64,000 nt of DNA, from NCBI GenBank assembly GCA_022410635.1, contig JAJVDF010000205.1, forward strand, positions 1,826,242-1,890,241. Direction: 5' to 3'. Each line of letters opens with the position of its first letter. Position 1 is the stretch's first letter. Of the stretch, positions 33,405 through 43,624 are shown piece after piece. The translations under genes and the position numbers were made by a program. Source of the DNA: Tretioscincus oriximinensis (Eukaryota; Chordata; Lepidosauria; Squamata; Gymnophthalmidae). The notes beneath the pieces are model-generated. The model worked only from the letters and a program-made list of their open reading frames with translations, ran no database searches and was not told the origin of the DNA.

Positions 33405-33920
33405 GTATGGCAGTTATTTCAAAGATATAAACCGTCCTTCACCTGAAAGTCTCAGGGCAGGGCACATCACAACAAAAGATCAAATGTATTTAAAAACATA
33501 CTTAAAAGCATACTCCCCACCCCCCTTCCTGGCAGGACTGTATTTATGAGTCAATGGTTTTAATCAGGTGTTGAAAACCATAAAGAGTTGGATCCTGCCA
33601 TTGGGGGAGTATTCCAAAACAGTGGAGCCACCATAGAGAAGGTCCTCTTATGTGCCATATTCCTTCAAATCTCAGAGGGAAGTGGAAAAAGTTCTTGTTA
33701 TGCAGGAAATCTATACAGGAAAGGCATTCCTTCAACTACTTTGGGGCAAAGCCATCTAGAGCTTTGTATCTCAGTGTCAACACCTGGAATTCAGCTCAGT
33801 ACTGAATTGGTAACTAGTATAGTTCCTTCAATATGATGTGATGTACAATTGGTCAGATACTCTTGTCAGCATTTGAGCTGCTGTATTCTGTATTAGTACC
33901 AGCTTTCAGATTGTCTTCAA
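33405..33920 (-). mobile_element. L2/L3-type LINE 3' end, decayed
   Basis: ACCTGAAAGTCTCAGGGCAG at the left is the reversed tail. GGAGTATTCCAAAACAGTGG and AACACCTGGAATTCAGCTCA further right align with 20640-20950 (AACACCTTGAATTGAGCTCT), which is ORF2 C-terminal sequence reversed. Confidence 0.65.
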
Positions 33921-33975
33921 AAGTAGCCCTGATAAAACATGAAAAGCTCTCTTCTTTGGAATGTATTTTCCTGAA

Positions 33976-33983
33976 AATAATAT

Positions 33984-34018
<35 letters not shown>

Positions 34019-34062
34019 TTATACTTACCGATATATCTCACCCCATACCCAAAGGTCTTGTA
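33976..34062 (-). mobile_element. (TTTA)n and LINE 3' tail
   Basis: ATTT tetranucleotides (33976-34021) are followed by ATATATCTCACCCCATACCC and AAAGGTCTTG. Reversed, this is the L2/L3-type tail (CTTTGGGTATGGGG, then AAATAAAT). It is a tail-only copy. Confidence 0.75.
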
Positions 34063-34194
34063 TAATATTTATATTTATGTTCAACTATGCATTTCACCTT
34101 ATTACACTGTTATAGACATACTACAAAAAGCAAAAGCCCCTATTTGCCTAGAAATGAGTAAAAAAAATCCAAGATTGACTAGTTGCCTGCTGAC

Positions 34195-34410
34195 TGGCCC
34201 ACTGCTCTGATAATGCTGCTTCTAAATGCCAGGTCAGTGCAGAACAAAACATTGACCATCCATGATTTGATCCTGGATGAGGGGAAGTATTAGTGAGACC
34301 TGGGTAGATGAACTTAGTGAGCCTAATCTTACTCAGTTCTAGATCAGTGGCAAGGAGGAGGGGGTGTTGCTATGATCCATAAGGCTTCAGTCTCTCTCGT
34401 CAAGTGGCCA
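34195..34410 (+). pseudogene. LINE ORF2 endonuclease start (L2/L3-type)
   Basis: The frame from about 34217 gives LLLNARSVQNKTLTIHDLIL and, after a frame change, SETWVDELSEPNLTQF, then GGGGVAMIHKASVSLVKW. These are the first conserved blocks of an apurinic-type endonuclease domain. The rest of the domain and the start of the reverse transcriptase are deleted before 34412. Confidence 0.78.
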
Positions 34411-34411
34411 A

Positions 34412-35560
34412 GTGCAGGCGTGCTTGGAAGAAACGGATTATCTAGACCCATTTCAATCTAGCTTCAGACCTGATCATGGCATAGAAACCATCTTGGTTGC
34501 CGTGGTTGATGAACTTCTCCAGGAGATGGATGGGGGCAATGCAACCCTGTTGGTCCTCTTGGACCTCTTGGCAGCTTTGATACAATTGATCATGGTATCC
34601 TCCTGGAGAAGCTAAGAAGTTTAAGAGTTGGTGGCTCTGCATTGCAGTGGTTCTGCTCCTATCTCCAAGGTTGTCTCCAGAGAGTGGTGGTGGTAGAGTC
34701 TTGCTCAACATCCTGGGAGCTCACTTGTGGGGTTCCTCTGGGGTCTATCCTCTCACCCACGGTGTTTAACATCTATATGAAGCTGCTGGGAGAGGTCACC
34801 AGGAGATTTGGAGTGAAATGCCATCAATATGCAGATGACACTCAGCTCTATATCTCTCGGTTCAAACAGAATCAGGAGAGGCGGTTGACGTGCTTGACAG
34901 GTTCCTGGAAGCAGTAATGGGCTGGATGGGGGCCAATAAATTGAAACTNATTCCAGACAAGATGGAGGTGCTGTGTGTTGGAGACCCCAGGTTCATCGAT
35001 GGAGTAGAATTGCCCTATAAGGGATGAGTGCGAAATCTGGGAGTCCTCCTGGACTCTGCGCTGACACTTGAAATTCAGGTGGAGGCGGTGGCCAGGAGTG
35101 CCAATTCGCACCTACGACTGGTTTGCCAGTTACGGCCACTTTTGAACAGGGATGTTTTAGCCACAGTATTCCATGCTCTGGTAACTTCTAGATAGGACTA
35201 TTGTAATGCGCTCAATATGGGGTTGCCCTTGAAAACAGCACGGAACCTGCAGCTGGTGCAGAATACAGCAGCTGTATAGCTGACCAGAATGACTAGACAC
35301 ACACATATCACGCCTGTCTTGAAAGAGCTGCACTGNCTGCCAATCCACTACTGAGCCCAATTTAAGGTGTTAACTTTAACTTATGAGGCCCTAAATAACT
35401 TGGCCCCCAAATATCTAAAGGAAAGCTTTCTTCAATACCATTTGTCCATGCCTTAAGATCTGCAGGGAAGGGCTTCCTACATTCAACAACAAATGGAGTG
35501 GGAACCCAGGGTACAGCCTTCTCAACGGTTGCCCCCAGTCTATAGAATAGTCTCCCCCTC
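34412..35560 (+). pseudogene. LINE ORF2 reverse transcriptase and C-terminus (L2/L3-type)
   Basis: This is the best LINE copy in the window. It has LDPFQSSFRPDHGIETILVA, motif A split by a frame change (LLVLLDLLAA, then FDTIDH), GVPLGSILSPTVFNIYM (motif B) and an intact catalytic motif HQYADDTQLYIS. A C-terminal part follows with LRPLLNRDVLATVFHALVTS, LPLKTARNLQLVQNTAA and VLTLTYEALNNLAPKYLKE. Several stops and frame changes break it, so it cannot act. RT from this family would nick DNA and copy its own RNA at the target. Confidence 0.88.
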
Positions 35561-35768
35561 GAGGGGCGTCAATCACCATCACTGTATTCTTTTAGAAGAT
35601 CTTTGAAGATGGCCTTTGGTTGAAAAAATGTTATTTCTGTTCCCACTTATACTGTTTTGTACAGTTTTTAATGTCAATTTCATCTTGTTGTCTTTAATGT
35701 TGGCGACCCTGAACATAAAAGTGAAGATATATGTCTATATAACAAAATGAGATAATAAAACTATTCAA
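35561..35768 (+). mobile_element. 3' UTR of the L2/L3-type LINE
   Basis: GAAGATGGCCTTTGGTTGAA and the following T-rich stretch match 58440-58510 reversed (CCTGGCCTTTGGCTGAAGAA). The copy ends with GCGACCCTGAACATAAAAGT and a short A-rich tail rather than clear AAATAAAT units. Confidence 0.7.
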
Positions 35769-35769
35769 A

Positions 35770-36365
35770 CCTTTGAAATTTTATACAAAAAATAAGGATA
35801 TCACATGCACAGACTAGCAGGTAGTTGTATTAGAGTTACATCTAAGAGTTACATTAGATCACCAGCGATTTTACTCTAATGATTACCAGACAGATGCTTC
35901 CAAGATACTGAAAGAGAATGAGAAATTGTTCTCCAACTAGAAATCCTACTAGCATTTTTCTCACTGTGGAAGTTCTATTTAGCAATTTTCTATAATTGAC
36001 CCTGAAAGATCTGGGATCCTGATTTCTTCCAGGTTCTTTTAACGCCATCTTTCATACCATTGCCTGCCTTCTGATGTCAAATACGCATTGTAGCAAGTAA
36101 GTTTTTCTTTTCTCTGCTACTAGTCACTTTGATTAAATGTCTTCAATTATGTTATAGAAGGTTTTCTCCCCACATTTATTTTCAGCGAATGATTGCTGGG
36201 AACCAATCCCATCTGCTGGTGGGGAGGAATATTCTCTACATTGTCAGTTGGAGGAAGATTTTCTTCATAAGGGGAGTTAAAACTTTTCTTTTTGACTCCC
36301 CAGAGTGAAAAACATTTTATTTGCTTTGATGGGAGGTCCCTGGATAAGATTGGGATTAATGGATA
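35770..36365. other. No gene seen
   Basis: No recognised repeats or coding regions. Confidence 0.4.
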
Positions 36366-36369
36366 TTTG

Positions 36370-36470
36370 TGTGGCAGTTGGATTAGTTGTTCCTTATTAT
36401 GAATATTTGTTCGTTTGTTTGCATTCCTATACCTCCGTATACCCAAAGGTCTCAGGGGGATTAGGATGAG
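36370..36470 (-). mobile_element. LINE 3' tail fragment
   Basis: CCGTATACCCAAAGGTCTCA is the reversed L2/L3-type tail, preceded by T-rich TTTGTTTGCATTCC. The copy is very short. Confidence 0.6.
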
Positions 36471-36479
36471 CTCACTATT

Positions 36480-36780
36480 GAAAAGAATCTCAGGCTCTAG
36501 GCTGTGTTCCCGCTTCTCCCTTCCCCCTTCCCCAAGCCAGGTTCCCGCTGCCTTCCCCAGCTGCGCCTACCTTCCTTGGCATCCCAGGGGCAGGGGGAGG
36601 CAGCAAGAACTGACCATGAGGATCCAATTGGTGTGCGCTTGTGGCGCTCACCATTGATCGGTGGTGTTTTGCCACCGCTATTAGTCCAATCAGTGAGGGA
36701 GGCTGGAGTTAAGGCCCCTTGTCTGATTGGACTAACCATCACTATTTCTCACTTATTATTTAAGATTATTATTTATTACA
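36480..36780. other. GC-rich stretch with CCAAT hairpin
   Basis: Perfect 13-bp inverted arms TTAGTCCAATCAG (36681-36693) and CTGATTGGACTAA (36723-36735) enclose 29 bases. Nearby GGTGGTGTTTTGCCACC is a second palindrome. The GC-rich left part could be part of the same unit. It may be a foldback repeat or regulatory DNA. Confidence 0.4.
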
Positions 36781-37041
36781 GTGGGCAGATAGGGGGTGAG
36801 TGGCAGATTGCTTGTAAGTGGGGCTAGGCAGGTGAGTAAGTAAGCAAATGGCCAGGTGTAAGCAACTGGCTATTTGGTGAACAATCTTGTTGGACAGAGT
36901 GACTGAACATGTTCCTAGATGTCACTGCATCATTTTCATGAAATGCTTCATTATTTGCCAAAATTGAACCAGATTGAGATATGCCTAGCAAAATCCACAT
37001 GCTCTGTTTGTTTGTTTTGTTTGATGTGGAAACATTTAGCT

Positions 37042-37198
37042 CAGGGATTGCGAAACTTTTTTCAGTTGCCATCCCCTTGGCTCTCAAGCCACATCCCCAT
37101 TTATCCCAATTGGAGAAAAATAATCTTACGCGCCCCCCCCCTCCCCAATGTCTTCAGCACCCCCAGGAGGGTAGTACCACTCACTTTGGGAATCACTG
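37042..37198. mobile_element. hAT-like MITE
   Basis: The ends CAGGGATTGCGAAAC and, reversed, CAGTGATTCCCAAAG match at 11 of 15 positions. The flanking octamers ATTTAGCT and AATTAGTG match at 5 of 8, compatible with a decayed 8-bp target duplication. The interior is short and non-coding, with a C run. Ends of the CAGNG type with 8-bp duplications are typical of hAT elements. Confidence 0.5.
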
Positions 37199-37529
37199 AA
37201 TTAGTGGAAGGACTTCATAAGATTTTTGCTTTAGCAGAAATGTTGCCCAGAAAGTTATTGCAGGCTTTATTATCAAAATAGACCTTCCCATTGTCTGCAA
37301 GATAACCATGATTTGGGGTGATATTATAGCATTTATGTTCTCTTCAAGCTCCCAGCTTCAAGCAGTAGAGCAATCACAATATGCTCTAAGTTGCTTCCAC
37401 TGGAAATATTTCTTGATTCTTACCCATCATGTTATTAAGCCAGGAACAGTTTTAGAAGAAGTATCAAAACAGGAGCATATTTTGCTTGATAAAGTACAGA
37501 ATTATCATAAGCAATTTTCTGCAACGTAA

Positions 37530-38000
37530 CGGTTGTCAAATGTAGACATTAAAAGCTATTTCATCTAAATTATGAACAATGATGAAGTTCTTATCCTTGT
37601 TTGGAGAAAGTTATTTTAAATATGCAAATGCACAGCAATTGAATCATCATTTTCCTTCCAGCGCCAGGCATGGAGCATAAATATATCACAAGACATTGAC
37701 AGAGAAACTTTAATTTGAACAATTAAATAGGCTACCTTGGCTCACCCTCATTATTAATGATTCAACCCTGCCCTAAGGGTCAAGGGCTTGTAGATGAAAC
37801 CTTATTAAAAATGAAAACCTCTTTTATAAACCACAGCATTGGAAAAGACAAACCTGTTATTCAGTTTTATGAAGTGAAACCATACGGAATTTCGAAGTTT
37901 TCTCGTGCAAATTTGTCCAGAAGCTTTATATTAAAGTGGAAAGAAATTGATAAGACCCTTGACCCTCATAGGCCTTTCTTCACTAGATAAAATGTTTTAC
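37530..38000. other. Repeat-free block, candidate conserved non-coding element
   Basis: It contains TATGCAAATG (POU octamer, about 37621), several TTAATGATT-type homeobox cores and no repeat family seen elsewhere in the window. Coding frames are short and featureless. Function is inference. Confidence 0.25.
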
Positions 38001-38041
38001 AATCCTTCAATTTTGTGCACTGATGTTTTTAGGTGAAATTC

Positions 38042-38360
38042 AGGCTGCATCCACAAGAGGAAATAAAAAGCAGGCTTACCTGGTGTTGCTGTACGCATCA
38101 CATGGCAGCGGCCATAGGTGGGCAGGAGGAAGGAACCTCCAGTCCCTAGTGGCAGAGAGCAGTTTTCCCTTTGCCCACCCTGCTTGCAGGGCTTGCCACT
38201 GATTGGGTTGTAAAAAAAATTGGGTTGTTGGTAAATCTGTGCCACGAGAGCTGAAAATATCAGCTTTCATTTAACCCACAACACAGCAGGCTTATAAGAA
38301 CTTCGCCACTCACAACTACTGCTCCTATATAGGCATCACTCTGGCATGTGGATGCAGCCT
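38042..38360. mobile_element. Short element with perfect 14-bp terminal inverted repeats
   Basis: AGGCTGCATCCACA at 38042-38055 is exactly repeated in reverse at 38347-38360. The 319-bp interior is non-coding. I found no convincing flanking target duplication. Related ends (AGGCTGCATTC) occur at 32326 and 55452. Confidence 0.6.
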
Positions 38361-38565
38361 CAGTGTATGCAGGTCTGTCTCCCTACCTTTTTCCTCCACG
38401 TCGGTTATATTACTCACTATATCATGCATGTTCACCACAAAAATATCTCTTTATATAATCCAAAGTCACTTCTATCCATATAACAATAAGTCTATATATG
38501 AGTATCAAAATACCAATAAAAAGGTCTTATTCACTGCATCTAGTCGATAAATATGCATATGCAAC

Positions 38566-39050
38566 TTAAGAACATAAGAACATAAGAACATAAGAAGAGC
38601 CATACTGGATCAGGCCACAGCCCATCAAGTCCAGCATTCTGTGTCACACAGAGGCCCACCAGATGCACCTGGGCAGCCTGAACAGAGGAAAGCAAAATAT
38701 GCTCCTGTTCATGACTCCCTGCAAATGGAACTTCAAGAATCCTGCCTGTTGCTCCATCCGGGAGCCGACATCCAGACAACTTTCCTAGTATCCATTTATA
38801 CCCTTAGTGTCCATAAACCTGTCTAGTCCTGTCTTGAAACTATCCAAGCTGTTGGCTACTACTACCTCTTCAGGAAGTAAATTCCACAGGCCGATGACCC
38901 TCTGGGTGAAAAAATACTTTCCTTTGTCTGTTCTCACTTTTCTACCCAACAGTTTTAAGGAGTGCCCTCTGGTCCTTGTATTGTGTGATAGAGAAAACAT
39001 TTTTTCTCTATCCACCCTGTCGATCCCATGCATGATTTTGTACACTGTTC
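38566..39050 (-). mobile_element. CR1 LINE 3' end (family A), longest copy
   Basis: It starts with four reversed octamers (CATAAGAA units), then the full 3' UTR. The ORF2 C-terminus is in one open frame (38785-39045 reversed): MYKIMHGIDRVDREKMFSLS, NTRTRGHSLKL, TDKGKYFFTQRVIGLWN, LLPEEVVVANSLDSFKTGLD, RFMDTKGINGY and a stop. It is 5' truncated. It interrupts a Penelope-like copy whose 3' UTR lies on both sides. Confidence 0.93.
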
Positions 39051-39648
39051 CAGATACATGGACATATCTTCATATGCACAAATCACCAGTATGTCAAATT
39101 CCAACCAATATGTTGATAGTCCCATGCTGTTCCATAAGTGTTCACATCTTGTATCATAGTCTCAGCATGAAAGTTTGTATCTTGTATCATAGTCTCCAAA
39201 AACCCCAAACGTGGAGTGTAATGGACGTTTTCGTATTTCTTCCTCAGCGGATTATGTGCAATATCTGTTAATAATTCATTGTGTATCTATATTAGTAATA
39301 CAATCAATATTCCATATAATACACTATTAAAAACAGATAAAAATAAACATACTTACACAAAATAGGTGGATTTACATCTTAATTCCTCATGTATTCTTCC
39401 CTGTTTCATCTGAACCACACCTTGCTGTAATAGTATTTTACAAGAAGGTTAATATACTACATCTGTAGTTCTCTTTTTAATCATATTGAGATTTAAAGTG
39501 CTCATACATTACTTATTAAAAGCTCATCCAGATGTCACTATAGTGGGTTTATTTTGTATATCATATCATCCTTTCTGTATAGACTGGAATTTCTTATGTT
39601 GTCATATTATCCTCAATAACAGTTCTTCCAAATTTATGATGCCCCTAT
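39051..39648 (-). mobile_element. Penelope-like element 2, 3' UTR with hammerhead-like motif
   Basis: On the minus strand, downstream of the endonuclease stop (39649), lies CTGAGGA (39241-39247), an A, a short GAAATAC segment and GAAA (39229-39232) followed by ACGTCC. This is the same box order as in the first lineage. A TCTTGTATCATAGTCTC word is duplicated nearby (about 39149 and 39181). The CR1 at 38566 splits this UTR. Confidence 0.5.
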
Positions 39649-40075
39649 TTATAAAAAATGTGCTAAATCCCATTCAGAGTTCAAGCCCCAACGTGTATTG
39701 TAAGTGTCTAGCCTATGGTTCCATCTAGTTTCTTCTTGAATTAACCTTTTTTTAATATCTGCTTATGCTGCTTCTAGGTTTTTTATATGAAACATCACAA
39801 TGAACTTAAAATCTGTTGGTCTATGTTTCTGCTTCATGAAATGTTGCACTAACGGGGGGTCTAAACGTCCATGGGTAATTTTGGAAATGTGCTCCAGTAT
39901 TCTAGTTTTGGTGATTGGATGAATAAAAATATTAGTGTTCCAGGTTAGATTACACGCTTTACAATGGGCGTATGGGTGGTGTCTGATAATGTATATGCTT
40001 GGAAGACATGGTCTGAACGTATCAGAGCTTGTCCTAAGTCAGGTGGTCTAAGGAACCCTATCCATGGATAGTCTT
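39649..40075 (-). pseudogene. Penelope-like element 2, endonuclease C-terminus
   Basis: Reversed, one frame gives GFLRPPDLGQALIRSD (about 40015-40070). After a frame change the next gives IIRHHPYAHCKACNLTW, with a Cys-x2-Cys and His pair as in the linker of Neptune-type Penelope elements. ITKTRILEHISKITHGRLDP, PLVQHFMKQKHRPTDFKFIV, LIQEETRWNHRLDTYNTRWG and LNSEWDLAHFL then run to a stop. There is one in-frame stop (near 39765). The GIY-YIG core itself seems deleted between the Cys motif and TKTRILEH. It is not functional. Confidence 0.75.
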
Positions 40076-40558
40076 GGGCCACAGATGTTACATTCGAGTA
40101 TCGTTCTCCAAGATGGAAGGCCTGCCAAGGGTTAAGGGCTCTATCTGCCCAAGTTNGAAGTTAGAGTTGTCCTTCTTTTAGGCTGGCTGACAACCAAGGC
40201 TAATGAGCCCAACCTGCCCCGGATACATTTAGTGCAACTCTTTGGTCACTGACCTGTCAGGTATGGGTGACCCTTCTGGTAGTGTATATTAACACCAGCA
40301 TAGCTTTCTGCTTTGTCAGAGCATGCAGGTTTTTCTCCATGATAATAAGGGGGTACCCATATTTTATAATAGGGGCCCACCATCTGCGTGCCAGTCAGGC
40401 TATTTAATTCAAAGCAAGCAGTTTGTGTCTGCAACCTATGTCCCTAACAGCATTACATTTCTGATCTTCTGGAAGAAGCATGAACTACCTTAATAGCACA
40501 GGGCATAGACTGCAGGGCATGAACTTACAGAGCATGTACTGTAGAGCATGAACTGCAC
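40076..40558. other. No gene seen; may include more of Penelope-like element 2
   Basis: Immediate upstream sequence on the minus strand is probably more of the element, but I cannot follow a conserved frame. The rest is unassigned. Confidence 0.35.
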
Positions 40559-40559
40559 A

Positions 40560-40795
40560 CCATTGAGAGGAGTGAGCTCCCTCTACTGCCCTCAGCTTTA
40601 GTCAACCCAGCTATTCGAAACCCCTTTGCAAATGCACACTATAACTAGATTAATGGGTACCACCACCAATGTGATGGGGAAGACAGAACAGATGTAAACC
40701 TTTGGGCAAAAACTTAACACTGTAAGCTGCTCTCAGTCCCTTCAGGTGAGAAGTGTGGTGTATAAAAACCAGATCCTCCTTCTCCTCTTTCTCCT
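40560..40795 (+). mobile_element. tRNA-derived SINE S1, 5' truncated
   Basis: GTCAACCCAGCTATTCGAAA, GGGTACCACCACCAATGTGA, AACCTTTGGGCAAAAACTTA, TGTAAGCTGCTCTCAGTCCC and GTGTATAAAAACCAGATCC precede a CTT-rich tail. The order matches 53792-54080. Confidence 0.7.
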
Positions 40796-40799
40796 CTAA

Positions 40800-42700
40800 A
40801 ATGTAAAAGAAATAGGTCAACTTGACCAGTGAGACAGGATATCAAGAGACATTTCAGGAGTGGATTTTATCATCCCATTATGGGACATACTTAACACTAA
40901 TGCAACATGGTGTAAATATTTTATTCCTGCTAGTCTATAAATCCAGATACCATATCAGCACACATAAATATTGTTTGTTGCAATAGGTCTGTTGATTGGG
41001 ATCGATTTAAAAGGCTCTTAAAACTCATCCAGTCTTGCATTCAATTCCTGTGTTTTAGCAAATGAAACACCCAGGGCAAATAATGTAACAAGAAGATAAG
41101 AAAAACAGGCAAACAAGTGCATTGTTAAGAAAAAAAAACAAAATATTTTAATCACAATGAAAGAATCTTTTTGTTCCCTCACATCTCCTTGCATGCACTG
41201 TCTATAAATGTACTGCTCATCATCACAGAGANGCAGGGATGCATAATGTCTCTGCAAGTGAATCAAAGGGATCTTGCGAAATGAATCAAAAGCATTTTGC
41301 CTATCCATTACTGCATTCTAAAATCAAATAAAAAACCCTTCGCATAACAGACCGTACATCTTAAATGCCACTCTTTTTATTTGCTTGCTGCTGCTAAATC
41401 TGAAGACAAGACTGGGGATTTGTTTTCTAGCTACTAAAGATTCATAAGAGCTAGAATGCATGATAAACAGATGATGTCATTGACTGGTGCAACATAGTAG
41501 ATACTGTGTTTCTGTGCTTGTCATTTAATTTGAGCTCTAGGGAGATCAGGAAGAAATAATTAATAAGGAAAGATGCACCTGTGTGTTTTACAGTAGAATC
41601 TTCTTTGCTGACCCTTAAGCATTTTCAAACAAGTTCATATCAAGTTCTAAATCATGGATAGTTCTTTTTCCCCTCAGNCTTATGTGTTTAATTGTTCTGT
41701 GCTTTTAAAAAATGTTTACGAAGATACTGCTTTTATATTATTGTGCAAATACAGTGAGGCTAGATGCTAAACCAAGATAGGTAAGAAGAGACCTAATGTT
41801 TCCAATGTTGACAAGTCTGGAACCAGTAGTAAAGAAGAATGAATTAATGGCACCCATTCAAACCATATACAGATGGAACCCCTTTGTTGCATTTCCGACA
41901 CATAGCCTCCCTTCCNATGTTCTATTTTACTCCAGATTTTATTCTAAATCTGGAATAATCCATTTGCAATTGCTTCCCCACTCACCTTTAATATTCCACT
42001 TCTTTAGATGCTATGAGACCCCTTTTTAGATGAATNGTTTAAATTTTGATAACATTAACATTAAAATAATTTCATAGTGGTAGGGACAGCAGACTCTTCT
42101 CACACAGCANATTCCTCTGTTGGGAAATGGAAGTTACATAAAATAATTTCCCATCCTGATAAATACGTNCTTTTTCTTATAGCTCCTATAAAGTTTCTTC
42201 CTTGGGGACTCATGGAACTGAAACTTGTACTCAATAAAAATGGGAGTGAATGGCAGGGATATTATGAAGGTTACTGCCAGTAAAAGTCTATCAAGCATAG
42301 GAAGCCAGAATGACAGCACATTTTTGCAAAGGGCAGCTTCACAGCCTGCTCATTACAATGCAAATAACAAGTGACACAAAGGCAAGGACTGTCTTAGAGC
42401 ACCTTTCTCAAAGCTATCAAGAAACACCGGAGAAGGGAAAGAGGAAATGGGAGAACACTGAGGCAAGTTAATAGGAATGCAGATTCTTTATCCAATAGAC
42501 TTTTTGATATTCAGTAGACTTTTTGATTTTGAGATTAAGGATTATCATTTGAAATATTTGATTACTTGAGAATATGTTTTGCTACAGAAAACATTGTGAT
42601 CAGCTAATACATGTCTGTTGTGTCCACCCTATCTCCCCCAAAAGGACTATAGGAAGAGTTTAAAATGGAGGGATCCTGGAATAAATCTATAATCCATATC
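40800..42700. other. No gene seen
   Basis: About 1.9 kb of AT-rich sequence with no recognised repeats. Short frames show no domain features. Confidence 0.4.
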
Positions 42701-42702
42701 TC

Positions 42703-42840
42703 CATCCATGCATCTTACTATCCATTATCTTTTATCTATCTATCCTTCTATCCACCTATCTATCCTGCCTCATACCCAGANGTCTCAGCTCAGGTCACAA
42801 TAAAATAGTTATAATTTCAAGTAATATAGTATGACTAAAA
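42703..42840 (-). mobile_element. (TATC)n and LINE 3' tail
   Basis: TATCTATCTATCC-type repeats (42720-42768) lead into CTGCCTCATACCCAGANGTC and TCAGGTCACAATAAAATAG. Reversed, this is the L2/L3-type tail. Confidence 0.6.
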
Positions 42841-43285
42841 ATAGATGAAGTTTAGGCTAACCCTGATAGCACTTAAAACTTTGTATCCCAACACAGGCCA
42901 AGTCAACATGTAGTGAGATATAGAACTCATCCCAGCCTATCACAGGTTGCCTTTGACATGAGAAAGGGCCACCCACAGTTGAACATACAGTCATGTTTCA
43001 GCATAAGCACCACTCTCTGAAGATTCCCAGAAATGTTTAAGATCCTTGAGTTTCAAAGGATTTTTGTAGTAAATTCTGTTGTATTAACAAAAGGGTCACT
43101 TCCCTTGCTCCACTGAATGACTGAAGCTGACGTAGAGATCTCCTGCTGTACCAAGCTAGGGCACCATTTCGGGTGCTCTAGCCTGAGTCACACCTTATTT
43201 GATGAGAATGGAGCACTGTGCAGAAGGCAGTTGCCTATTTTCTGTGCAATATGGAAATGGCCATTTGTTGCTGCTGTTCTAACAT

Positions 43286-43435
43286 TCACTCATATCTGAC
43301 TCTTTGTGATCCCATGGACNATATTCCATTGCCTCCCAAANTTTGGTCNAGTCATGTTTGTTGATTCCAAGACATTATCCTCAGCCATTCCCTTCTCTTT
43401 TTACCTTCAGCCTTTCCTTACAACAGGGTTTCTTT
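43286..43435 (-). mobile_element. BovB (RTE) LINE 3' end
   Basis: Reversed, the sequence encodes the end of the BovB ORF: GKAEGKKRRGMAEDNV, ESTNMT and VHGITKSQI. The last corresponds to the family's usual VHGVTKSRTRLSD. The DNA carries the diagnostic GATCACAAAGAGTCAGATAT and CCATGGGATC words. It is a short, decayed fragment with three Ns. BovB is typical of squamates and ruminants and is known for horizontal transfer. A SINE with a BovB-derived tail is the alternative. Confidence 0.78.
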
Positions 43436-43440
43436 TCCCT

Positions 43441-43620
43441 GTGAGCATGAATGGCTCAGTCACTAAGGATTCAGTCTCTCATCTGGGAGATCGGGTTTCA
43501 AGGCAAAATACCTTTGTAAGCCACTTTGAATCCCTGTGAAAGGCAAAATACCTTTGTAAGCCGCTTTGAATCCCTGTGAAAGGTGACAAAAGTGGGATAT
43601 AAGTTTTTCTCCTCCTCCTC
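43441..43620 (+). mobile_element. tRNA-derived SINE S1 with internal deletion and 40-bp duplication
   Basis: The head (GGCTCAGTCACTAAGGATTC, then CATCTGGGAGATCGGGTTTC) joins directly to the 3' part. That part begins with a 40-bp unit present twice (43501-43540 and 43541-43580, 39 of 40 identical), and TGACAAAAGTGGGATATAAG and a CTC-rich tail follow. The central body is missing. Confidence 0.82.
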
Positions 43621-43624
43621 ATTT

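Noticed and set aside
36415..36827. Overlapping Pro/Ser-rich frames as a gene with a CpG-island promoter
   Set aside because: All frames reflect the GC-rich composition, none has domain features, and a LINE tail lies at the start.
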